A stretch of DNA of 64,000 nucleotides. Origin: Undibacter mobilis. GTDB lineage: Bacteria > Pseudomonadota > Alphaproteobacteria > Rhizobiales > Xanthobacteraceae. Of the stretch, positions 46,406 through 53,992 are shown piece by piece. Both the position numbers and the translations under genes were made by a program. The stretch's first letter is position 1. Every line of letters starts with the position of its first letter. The notes below the pieces were generated by a model. That model saw nothing but the letters and a program-made list of their open reading frames with translations. It was not told where the DNA came from and searched no databases. The stretch is taken from positions 1 to 64,000 of the forward strand of contig NZ_QRGO01000003.1 in the NCBI RefSeq assembly GCF_003367195.1. Reading direction: 5' to 3'.

Positions 46406-47326
46406 ATGGAATCGCTGGTATTTTTGGTCGCACTGGTCGTGCTGGTGCTGGCCGTCGTTGCCGCGGGCGTCAAAACCGTCCCGCAGGGCTTCCAGTGGAC
46501 CGTGGAGCGCTTCGGCCGCTACCGCACCACCTTGATGCCGGGCCTCAATCTGATCGTGCCCTTCATCGACCGCATCGGCCACAGGATCAACGTCCAGGAG
46601 ACCGTGCTGGAAATTCCAAGCCAATCCGTCATCACCAAGGACAACGCCTCGGTGACGGTTGACGGCATCGTGTTCTACCAGGTGCTGCAGGCGGCGCGGG
46701 CGGCCTATGAAGTGCAGAATCTGCAGGGCGCGGTTGAAAACATGGCGCTCACCAATATCCGCACCGCCATCGGCGCGCTCGATCTCGACGAGACCTTGTC
46801 CAAGCGCGACGAAATCAATGACCGTCTGCTGCAGGTGCTCGATGCCGCCACGCAGCCCTGGGGCGTCAAGATTACCCGTGTCGAGCTGAAGGACATCAGT
46901 CCACCGGCCAATGTGGTGGCATCGATGGCGATGCAGCTCACCGCAGAGCGCGAACGTCGCGCCGCCATTCTGACCGCCGAAGGCATCAAGCAGGCTGCGA
47001 TCCTCAAGGCCGAAGGCGATAAACAGTCGCAGATTCTAGCGGCCGAAGGCCGTCTGGCCGCCGCCAACCGTGACGCCGAGGCGCGCGAACGTCTGGCCAC
47101 CGCCGAGGCCGAAGCCACGCGCGTCGTCTCCAAAGCGGTCGAGGACGGTAACGTGCAGGCGCTCAACTATTTCGTCGCGCAGAAATACGTCGACGCGCTT
47201 AACCAGATCGGTCAGTCCCCGAACTCCAAGTTGCTGCTGATGCCGATGGAGATGAGCAGCATCGTCAGCGCGGTGTCCGGCATTGCCGAACTGACGCGCA
47301 ACGCCAAACTGGGCGAGACCAAATGA
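46406..47326 (+). CDS. SPFH/band 7 membrane protein (QmcA-like stomatin)
   Basis: 306 residues from ATG 46406, chosen because GGGAGG (46396-46401) lies just upstream. One N-terminal membrane helix (about 3-22), the SPFH domain (V-P-Q-G-F-Q-W-T-V-E-R-F-G-R-Y onward, about 25-190), then an Ala/Glu-rich coiled coil (about 185-250) with K-Q-A-A-I-L-K-A-E-G-D-K-Q-S repeats. These proteins form ring-like microdomains that scaffold membrane proteins or protease FtsH. Coupled by a 4-base overlap to the NfeD gene, the usual partner. Confidence 0.92.
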   Translation: MESLVFLVALVVLVLAVVAAGVKTVPQGFQWTVERFGRYRTTLMPGLNLIVPFIDRIGHRINVQETVLEIPSQSVITKDNASVTVDGIVFYQVLQAARAAYEVQNLQGAVENMALTNIRTAIGALDLDETLSKRDEINDRLLQVLDAATQPWGVKITRVELKDISPPANVVASMAMQLTAERERRAAILTAEGIKQAAILKAEGDKQSQILAAEGRLAAANRDAEARERLATAEAEATRVVSKAVEDGNVQALNYFVAQKYVDALNQIGQSPNSKLLLMPMEMSSIVSAVSGIAELTRNAKLGETK

Positions 47327-47763
47327 CCGGCGCCATCTCGCCTTGGGTTTGGGCGGTCGCGGCGGTCGTCATCGCTTTTCTTGAGTTGCCGGTGCCGGGC
47401 AATTACCTGATCTGGTTCGCCTGCGCCGCGGCGCTGACGGCTTTGGTTGGTTTTGCCATCGACTGGACCTTGAACGCGCAATTGGCTTTCTTCTCGGCGG
47501 CCTGTCTCATCTCTTGCGTGGCAGGCTACTTCGTCTATCGCCGGCTGGCGTTGCGCGGGCCCGATACCGATGTTGTCAATCGGCGCGACCTCGAACTCGT
47601 CGGCCAATCGGGCCTGGCCAGCGAGGCCTTCGTGAATGGTCATGGTCGCATCCGCCTCAATGACACGCTCTGGCTTGCCGAGGGCGACGAGGACTTCGCC
47701 GCCGGCACGGCACTCACCATCACGGCGGTGCATGGCACGTCGCTGGTGGTGCGGCGGAAATAG
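47323..47763 (+). CDS. NfeD-family membrane protein
   Basis: 146 residues. Three hydrophobic helices (about 8-70) are followed by a small C-terminal OB-fold (about 85-145: G-Q-S-G-L-A-S-E-A-F-V-N-G-H-G-R-I-R-L-N-D-T-L-W-L-A), the short NfeD (NfeD1b, YbbK) layout without the protease domain. It overlaps the SPFH gene by ATGA and works with it in membrane microdomains. Exact function is unsettled in the family. Confidence 0.9.
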   Translation: MTGAISPWVWAVAAVVIAFLELPVPGNYLIWFACAAALTALVGFAIDWTLNAQLAFFSAACLISCVAGYFVYRRLALRGPDTDVVNRRDLELVGQSGLASEAFVNGHGRIRLNDTLWLAEGDEDFAAGTALTITAVHGTSLVVRRK

Positions 47764-47870
47764 CGAAGGGCGCGGCGACTGCGTGCGCCGAGCGGGCGGC
47801 AGTACCGATAGTTGTATTTATAAAACCGTATGCTAGCCTGATCGAAGTACTTTGGCGCAGGGGGAGCGAC

Positions 47871-49361
47871 ATGGTTACTTCAATCCACATTGGAAACAGC
47901 CGTGCTTCGATGACCGCAGCCACGTTGGCCGTGGCGGTGTTTGGCTTGCTGGCGACGACGACGGGCGCTGCCGCCGATCCCGAAGCGAAATTCACCTGGA
48001 CGTTACCGCGTACCGTGATCGATGCGACGATCACCTACACATTCGAAGATTGCGATGACCGCAACGGCGTCAGCGTGACGATCAAGCCAACTCTGGTGGC
48101 TCGTCCTGTGCCCGATTCCGTCGTGGGTACGCTCGATATTTCCAGTTCGACGCTTCAGTCTTGGACCTCGGACCATAGTGTTACGATTAAAACATTTCAG
48201 AATTCACATATCCTGCAATCAATCGGTGCGACGCCGGTTAGCCAAGCCGCGACAATCGCAAACAACATTTTTTCCGGTATTGGTAAGATCGCGGCGCTCG
48301 TACTAGGCGTTGCGCCTCTCGCCGCCAGTACCGAAGTGACGCGAGAAAAATGCGGGAGCGCTTCGGCTGACAAGGACAAGATCGTCAGGCTTAAAGGTAC
48401 GCTGGTCGGTCTTCAACAGGCGATCCTGGACGCGACAACCGAAGAGCAGCGGAAAGCGGCGGTTGCTAAAGTCGATGCCTATCAAACGGTTTTGGCATCT
48501 TGGACAATAGCGAGCGCCGCCGCTCATACGCTGACGTTGCAAGCCACGATCGATCCTGGGTTCACACCGATCGACGTCCTCGACCCCACCAAGCGCACTT
48601 CAACAAGGCCGGCGGATATCAATCCCAATGGCCTGATTGCGATGATTGTGCCGACGCAGAAACAAATCGAGGAGTCTGGTTGGATAAAAAAAGGACTTCA
48701 GATCGATCGGGAAAGTTTCGAGAAATTGAGGGTCAATTTGTATATGGACTTTGGCCAAACGATTCCAAGAGCGCAGGCGAGCATTGATAAAGCCAGGGGG
48801 CAGACGGAGGTAGATGACCAGCCTGGTGGGCATTTGTATCGTGAGGTTGCCTATATTCCGGTTTATATCTACGCGGGAACGCCACTTGATAATTGGCCGA
48901 CCGGCGGCCGCGGCATGGGAACGACTTGGCCGGGCGTGTCCAATATTGTTTCTCAGAATGAAGCCAAGCAAAATAAAATGCTTGGTCCGCCAGTGCGTTT
49001 TCCTTTTGGGCAATACGGGCGTTCGATGGGGCTTCCTGTAACTGCGGGATTCCTAAAGAATCAGGATTGGTCCATTACGTTTCTTGAAAGCGGTGAGATC
49101 ACCGAAACAAAGTTCGTAAACAAAGGACTTGGAGTTGCCGCGAGCGGTATGTTGAACAGCGCCATCAACACCGCGAACGCGATTGCTGCCGAGGAGCGCG
49201 CGGCCCGGGCGGCCAATAGCGATACAGCGCGTCTCAAGGCCGAAAATGCGGAGCTGCAAGCCCGCATCGATAACATGAACCTGCAGGAGCAGTTACAGAA
49301 GCTTCTAGCCAAGCAGACGTCGGCGACGCAAGCCACGGCCGGTAGCGCGCCACTGCAGTAA
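47871..49361 (+). CDS. Secreted protein of unknown function with C-terminal coiled coil
   Basis: 496 residues that I do not recognise. A Sec signal peptide (start ATG 47871 after GGGGGAG; or Met14) is cleaved near G-A-A-A-D. The mature protein begins with a beta-rich segment (F-T-W-T-L-P-R-T-V-I-D-A-T-I-T-Y-T-F-E-D-C), has two mature Cys (in E-D-C-D-D and E-K-C-G-S), a hydrophobic stretch (about 128-150: IFSGIGKIAALVLGVAPLAA) that could be a membrane segment, a central alpha/beta part, and a C-terminal heptad coiled coil (about 450-480). Base composition at 48160-49150 is clearly more AT-rich than its neighbours, suggesting horizontal acquisition. It is flanked by conserved genes, with no mobile element visible. 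Confidence 0.75.
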   Translation: MVTSIHIGNSRASMTAATLAVAVFGLLATTTGAAADPEAKFTWTLPRTVIDATITYTFEDCDDRNGVSVTIKPTLVARPVPDSVVGTLDISSSTLQSWTSDHSVTIKTFQNSHILQSIGATPVSQAATIANNIFSGIGKIAALVLGVAPLAASTEVTREKCGSASADKDKIVRLKGTLVGLQQAILDATTEEQRKAAVAKVDAYQTVLASWTIASAAAHTLTLQATIDPGFTPIDVLDPTKRTSTRPADINPNGLIAMIVPTQKQIEESGWIKKGLQIDRESFEKLRVNLYMDFGQTIPRAQASIDKARGQTEVDDQPGGHLYREVAYIPVYIYAGTPLDNWPTGGRGMGTTWPGVSNIVSQNEAKQNKMLGPPVRFPFGQYGRSMGLPVTAGFLKNQDWSITFLESGEITETKFVNKGLGVAASGMLNSAINTANAIAAEERAARAANSDTARLKAENAELQARIDNMNLQEQLQKLLAKQTSATQATAGSAPLQ

Positions 49362-49426
49362 ACCGCGGGAACGGCTTAAGCGCTCAGTTTTCTCGCAGGC
49401 GTCACAGTCGGCTGCTTGTGGCGAAG

Positions 49427-49780
49427 CTACAGCGCGAAGCTGGTGCCGCAGCCGCAGGCCGCGGTGGCGTTCGGGTTCTTGATCTTGAACGAGGCGCCGA
49501 TCAGGTCGTCGACGAAGTCGATCTCGGAGCCGGCCATGTAGTTCACCGACACCTGATCGATGAGCACCGTGGCGCCGTCGCGGCTGATCACGAGGTCGTC
49601 GTCGGCCTGCTCGCGGTCCGTGTCGAACTTGTACTGGAAACCGGAGCAGCCGCCGCCTTCGACCGAGACGCGCAGCATGGTGCCGGTGGGTTCGCTTTTC
49701 AGGATCTCGCCAATGCGGCGCGCGGCGCGCGCGCTGACCGTGACCGGGGTGTTGGCGACGCTATCGGTGATCGCGTCCAT
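49427..49780 (-). CDS. erpA: Iron-sulfur cluster insertion protein (A-type carrier)
   Basis: 117 residues, HesB/IscA family. The three cluster-binding Cys are C45 (G-G-C-S-G-F-Q-Y) and C109, C111 (C-G-C-G). The central segment D-Q-V-S-V-N-Y-M-A-G-S-E-I-D-F-V-D-D fits ErpA more than IscA. It delivers 4Fe-4S clusters to apo-enzymes. It is divergent from dgt, 66-96 bases away depending on the dgt start; this erpA/dgt divergence is conserved in alphaproteobacteria. Confidence 0.93.
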   Translation of the reverse strand: MDAITDSVANTPVTVSARAARRIGEILKSEPTGTMLRVSVEGGGCSGFQYKFDTDREQADDDLVISRDGATVLIDQVSVNYMAGSEIDFVDDLIGASFKIKNPNATAACGCGTSFAL

Positions 49781-49846
49781 GTCAGTTCCTCTGCGGCGTT
49801 GCCATTGGCTGTCTCCGATAGTTAAGTGCGCCGGGCCGTGCCGTCA

Positions 49847-51085
49847 ATGCGGCCCGATTCGCCGGAAAATGCCCTCATGGCCATCGATAGCGGCCGCCCC
49901 CGCGCCATTTACGCCGCCGATCCGGGTGCCAGCCGCGGCCGGCTGGTGGCCGAGCCGGCCAGCCCGACCCGCAACGATTTCCGCCGCGACTGCGACCGCA
50001 TCATCCATTCGGCCGCGTTTCGCCGGCTGGCCTACAAGACCCAGGTCTTCATCTTTCACGAAGGCGATCACTATCGCACCCGGCTGACCCACACTTTGGA
50101 AGTCGCGCAAATCGCCCGCTCATTGGCGCGGGCGCTGGGCTGCGATGAAGATCTCGCCGAGGTCCTGGCCCTCAGTCATGACCTCGGTCATACGCCGTTC
50201 GGCCATGCCGGCGAGCGGGCGCTCGACCGTATTTTGCGCCATGCCGGCGGTTTCGATCACAATGCGCAGGCGCTGCGCATCGTTACCGATCTGGAGCGCC
50301 GCTATGCCGACTTCGACGGCCTCAATCTGACCTGGGAAACGCTGGAGGGGCTGGTCAAGCACAACGGTGCGCTGATGACGCGCGATGGCGCGCCGACCGC
50401 GCGCTACGCCGCGCACGGCGTGCCGAAGCCGATCCTCGCCTATAACCGGCGCCACGACCTCGAACTGTGGTCGCAGGCTTCCGCCGAGGCGCAGATCGCC
50501 GCGGTCGCCGACGACATCGCCTACAATGCGCACGACATCGATGACGGTCTGCGCGCCGATCTGTTCACACTCGGCGACCTGTCGAGCGTGCCGTTTCTCG
50601 GTGGCATCGTGCGCGAGATCGAGGATCGCTATCGCAGTTTGGAGCCGGCGCGCCGCGTCCACGAAGTCACGCGCCGCGTCATCACGCGGATGATCGAGGA
50701 CGTCATCGCCGAGAGCGAACGCCGCATCGCCGCGCTCAAGCCCCAAAGCGTCGCCGATATTCGCAACGCGCCGGGCGCGGTGGTCGGCTTCTCGGCGGCG
50801 ATGGCGGCGGTGGACGAGGCGATCAAGGGGTTCCTCTATCCGCGCATGTATCGCCACAACCGGGTCATGCGGGTGATGACCAACGCCGAGAGCGTGGTTG
50901 CCGACCTGTTCATGCATTTCAGCGCCTCACCCGACGATCTCTCGGATGAATGGCGCGACGGTTTCGATGCGCTTGACCTGACGGGCCGGGAGCGCCGCGT
51001 CGCGGACTACATCGCCGGCATGACCGACCGCTATGCGCTGGCCGAGCACGCGCGCTTCTTCAAATCGACGCCCGAGCTGCGCTGA
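49847..51085 (+). CDS. dgt: Deoxyguanosinetriphosphate triphosphohydrolase-like protein
   Basis: 412 residues from ATG 49847; GTG 49826 and ATG 49877 are other starts, none with a strong ribosome binding site. HD-superfamily hydrolase: R-x-x-H-T-L-E-V-A-Q gives the first His, [16 protein letters not shown] the His-Asp pair, and [10 protein letters not shown] the later Asp. The N-terminal segment [19 protein letters not shown] is family-specific. It hydrolyses dNTPs to nucleoside and triphosphate, controlling dNTP pools. Usually followed directly by argS; here three genes intervene. Confidence 0.93.
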   Translation: MRPDSPENALMAIDSGRPRAIYAADPGASRGRLVAEPASPTRNDFRRDCDRIIHSAAFRRLAYKTQVFIFHEGDHYRTRLTHTLEVAQIARSLARALGCDEDLAEVLALSHDLGHTPFGHAGERALDRILRHAGGFDHNAQALRIVTDLERRYADFDGLNLTWETLEGLVKHNGALMTRDGAPTARYAAHGVPKPILAYNRRHDLELWSQASAEAQIAAVADDIAYNAHDIDDGLRADLFTLGDLSSVPFLGGIVREIEDRYRSLEPARRVHEVTRRVITRMIEDVIAESERRIAALKPQSVADIRNAPGAVVGFSAAMAAVDEAIKGFLYPRMYRHNRVMRVMTNAESVVADLFMHFSASPDDLSDEWRDGFDALDLTGRERRVADYIAGMTDRYALAEHARFFKSTPELR

Positions 51086-51093
51086 CGGCCGCT

Positions 51094-51294
51094 CTAACGC
51101 GCGAATGCGTCGCGCATGCGTTTGGCGACTGCGAAGGCAATCGGAATGGCGACGATGAATCCGGCGAGGGCGGCATAGGGGATGTATTCGCGGTCGTGCA
51201 CGGCCAGCGACGGCACGCTGAGAACAGTCATCACGGCGATGCCGGCCAATGTCGTGCCGAGCATGATCCACACGGGCGCTACGATCTTGAGCAT
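51094..51294 (-). CDS. Small two-helix membrane protein
   Basis: 66 residues from ATG 51294, which has AGGAGA (revealed as TCTCCT at 51301-51306 on the plus strand) at good spacing; a longer frame starting at 51360 is less likely. Two hydrophobic helices (about 5-27 and 38-58) joined by a short polar loop, ending in a basic tail K-R-M-R-D-A-F-A-R. No family recognised. It ends nine bases from the dgt stop, convergent with it. A real gene is supported by the ribosome binding site and composition. Confidence 0.6.
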   Translation of the reverse strand: MLKIVAPVWIMLGTTLAGIAVMTVLSVPSLAVHDREYIPYAALAGFIVAIPIAFAVAKRMRDAFAR

Positions 51295-51396
51295 GGCGAG
51301 TCTCCTGAATGCAGCGACATTCAAGATCGCGAATGCGTACGCGGCCTTGATCTGGCGCAATACCGCCGATCAATACCGCTGCGGTATCGATGTTTG

Positions 51397-52830
51397 TTAA
51401 ACCTTGAAGCCGATGCGGAAGCCGCCCCAGTGGCGGCCGTTGACGGTAATCGGCGCCGAGACGTCCTTCATCAGCACGAACGCGCCGCCGCCCATGTCGC
51501 GGCGATAGGTCTGCAGCAGGAACGAGCGTTTGCTGCGGCCGGCGGAAAGTCCTGTGCGGTCGTTGAAGAGACGGCGATTGCGGCAGTTGGCGGCGTTCCA
51601 GGCCGGATCGTCGCTCTGCGGCTGCGAGTATTTGAGGTTATGCGTCGGCAGGAATCCGTTGCGGTCGATCGCGGCGCAGAACACGATGCGCGGATCGGCC
51701 TCGAGCAGCGGCTCCTGATAGTCCGGCAGCACCTTGTCGGTGAAGGCGACAAACTTGGTCATCATCTGCTGCGGATCGGTGCCGGCGATCGGCACGTAGC
51801 GTTCGTCGAACAGCGCGTCCGTCGTGATCGCACCTTTGGCGATGGCGCGCTCGAACGCCGAGGCGATCTGCGCCGCGGTCTTCTGGCACAAAGTGACGAT
51901 CGGCGTGTCCGGCGTCTTGATGCCGCTCTCGGCGATGAACAGCAGGAAGTCTTCGCTGATGTCGAGGATCGAGTCGGTGCGCGCCTTGGCCTGCTTGAGT
52001 TTGCCGCCGCAGGCATCGACGGCGTCGACCAGACCGGTCATTTCTTCTTGCAGCCTGTCGAAGCATTCATTGTTGCTGTCGACCTGCGTGGCCATGGTGC
52101 CGATCTCGCGGGTCATGCCCTGCACGGTCTCGACCAACGCTTGAAGCTCGGCGATGGAGGCCTGCGCGCCGCTCGACTCCGCCTTGGCGGCGAGGGCGGT
52201 CTGGGTATTGACGTCGGCGCGGCCGACCAGTTCGGACAGCGTCTGCGTCAGGGTGTCGAGATGGGCCTGCGCGTCCTTGGTCGACTGGCGCGACTGCTCG
52301 GCAAGGCGCTTCACCGCGCCGGCGATGACGGCAAAGCCGGCGCCGGCGGTGCCCGCATGAGCGGCCTCGATGGTGGCGTTGAGCGCCAGCAATTCGGTCT
52401 CGTCGGCAATGCGGCGCACCGCGGCGCTGGTTTCCTGAACGCGCTGGATGGTCGCCGACACTTTCTCGATCGTTGTCTTGAGCGCGATGGCGCCGTCGCC
52501 GAGCGCTTCAATCTTCTCGATGGAATTGGTCAGCGCGGTGGAAACGTGGTCCGAGCTTTCGCGCAAGGTGGCTTCGGCGGCGTCGGCGGAGGCGCGCGCG
52601 GCCGTCATGGCCGACGACAGCACGGCATTGGTTTCAGCCATCTGTCGCGCGGCCGCTATGGCGCCTTCGGCGCGCTGGCTCTGAGTCTGGCCAAGGGCGG
52701 TGAGGTCGCCGATCAGGCCGGCAGCATCGGCAATCTCGACGCTCAAACGCCCGGCGCGGTCGCCGATGTCCGAGAACGACGAGGCGCGGTGATCCCTCCG
52801 CAGGGGCATTCGCAAGAGTCGTGCGGCCAT
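51397..52830 (-). CDS. Soluble methyl-accepting chemotaxis-like protein with C-terminal sensor module
   Basis: 477 residues, no membrane helix. The N-terminal two thirds are Ala-rich coiled coils with a chemoreceptor signalling tip A-D-E-T-E-L-L-A-L-N-A-T-I-E-A-A (about 141-156) and G-A-G-F-A-V-I-A-G-A-V-K-R-L-A. The C-terminal 150 residues form a separate module with conserved D-P-R-I-V-F-C-A-A-I-D-R-N-G-F-L-P-T-H-N, W-N-A-A-N-C-R-N-R-R and L-L-Q-T-Y-R-R-D-M-G-G-G, shared with other rhizobial receptors. The reverse order (signal domain first, sensor last) and lack of membrane segments suggest a cytosolic signal sensor, possibly redox- or haem-related, but the ligand is unknown. Confidence 0.85.
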   Translation of the reverse strand: MAARLLRMPLRRDHRASSFSDIGDRAGRLSVEIADAAGLIGDLTALGQTQSQRAEGAIAAARQMAETNAVLSSAMTAARASADAAEATLRESSDHVSTALTNSIEKIEALGDGAIALKTTIEKVSATIQRVQETSAAVRRIADETELLALNATIEAAHAGTAGAGFAVIAGAVKRLAEQSRQSTKDAQAHLDTLTQTLSELVGRADVNTQTALAAKAESSGAQASIAELQALVETVQGMTREIGTMATQVDSNNECFDRLQEEMTGLVDAVDACGGKLKQAKARTDSILDISEDFLLFIAESGIKTPDTPIVTLCQKTAAQIASAFERAIAKGAITTDALFDERYVPIAGTDPQQMMTKFVAFTDKVLPDYQEPLLEADPRIVFCAAIDRNGFLPTHNLKYSQPQSDDPAWNAANCRNRRLFNDRTGLSAGRSKRSFLLQTYRRDMGGGAFVLMKDVSAPITVNGRHWGGFRIGFKV

Positions 52831-52977
52831 GCGTCTCGCCCGGTTTTCTTAAGCTTTATTCGCGGGCGGACCCTACTAAAATACAGTTAATACATGTTTA
52901 TCGGTTGCGCCGCGGTCGGGCGCCCCGGATGATTGCAACGCGCAATGGCTTCGGCGTGGACTTTGAGCCGCGCCCGG

Positions 52978-53871
52978 TCAGGACTTCGTCACGATGTCGG
53001 CGGCGATCCGGCCGATCTCCGCATGGACCGCGTCGAGCTCGTCGGCTTCGGCCGTCGAGCCGGTGAGATAGACCGATGCAAACAAGGTGGCGCGGTTTCC
53101 CGGGCGGATGATGGCGACGACATTCGCGCTGCCATTGGCACCGGTCCCGGTCTTGTCGCCGACCGACCAGCCGTTCGGCACGCCGGCCCGGAGCCGCTTG
53201 AGCCCGGTCTTCGATGCGATCATCCAGTTTTCGAGCATCTGCTGCGAGGCCGGCGCCAGCACGTTGCCGGAGAGCAGGCGAAACAGGTCTTCGGTAATCG
53301 CCTGGGGTGTCGTGGTGTCGCGCGGATCGCCGGGGATGGCGGAGTTGAGCTCCGGCTCGGTGCGGTCGAGCCGCGTGTCCGGATCGCCGATCGCGCGCGC
53401 GAACGCGGTCACGGCCTGCGGGCCGCCGATGTTGCGCAGGATGACATTGGCCGCGGTGTTGTCGCTGACGGTCACGATTGCCGCGCACAATTCGCCCAGC
53501 GACAGGCCGCCTTTGGCGACATTGGCCTTGGCGACGGGGGCGTAGCTCAAGAGGTCGGCCTCGCCGAAATTGAGTACCTGATCGAGCGACATCTGGCCTT
53601 GATCGACGCGCCGGAGCGCCGCTGCCGCGAGCAGGAATTTGAAGGTGCTGCACATCGGAAAGCGCTCGTCCGCGCGGTGCGCCACCAGCACCCGGCCGGT
53701 GATGTCGCGCAGATAGACGCCGACACGGCCACCGATCTTCTTTTCCAGCGCGGCCACGCGCTGCGCTGGCGGGTCGAGCGCATAGGCCCGGTTGGGCAGG
53801 CTGAGAAGCGGGAGAGAGGCGAGACCGACAACCGCCTGGCGGCGGGAAAGAGGGGAAAGGCAGCCGGACAT
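52978..53871 (-). CDS. Class A beta-lactamase with twin-arginine-type signal
   Basis: 297 residues from ATG 53871. All catalytic motifs are present: S75-T-F-K78 (Ambler S70-K73), S136-D-N138 (S130-N132), E172-P-E-L-N176 (E166-N170) and K240-T-G (K234). The signal peptide has S-R-R-Q-A-V-V-G, a likely Tat motif, and ends A-Y-A; class A enzymes often use Tat. A Cys precedes the active Ser (C74), as in some carbapenemases, but the matching Cys after K-T-G is absent, so no such disulfide. It inactivates penicillins and perhaps cephalosporins; spectrum cannot be read from sequence. No regulator (ampR or blaI) is adjacent. Confidence 0.93.
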   Translation of the reverse strand: MSGCLSPLSRRQAVVGLASLPLLSLPNRAYALDPPAQRVAALEKKIGGRVGVYLRDITGRVLVAHRADERFPMCSTFKFLLAAAALRRVDQGQMSLDQVLNFGEADLLSYAPVAKANVAKGGLSLGELCAAIVTVSDNTAANVILRNIGGPQAVTAFARAIGDPDTRLDRTEPELNSAIPGDPRDTTTPQAITEDLFRLLSGNVLAPASQQMLENWMIASKTGLKRLRAGVPNGWSVGDKTGTGANGSANVVAIIRPGNRATLFASVYLTGSTAEADELDAVHAEIGRIAADIVTKS

Positions 53872-53992
53872 GACAAAGAATTCCAGTATTGGGGACGAGC
53901 CCGAGCGAATCTCCAATATCCTATAAGCTCTTGGCTATATCATGACTCCACTTTGACTCGCCCGCCGAAATCCCTTACCCGCAGCGACCATC

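Noticed and set aside
51196..52890. 564-residue open frame on the plus strand
   Set aside because: It is antisense to the soluble chemoreceptor-like gene, whose product shows a clear signalling hairpin and conserved C-terminal module.
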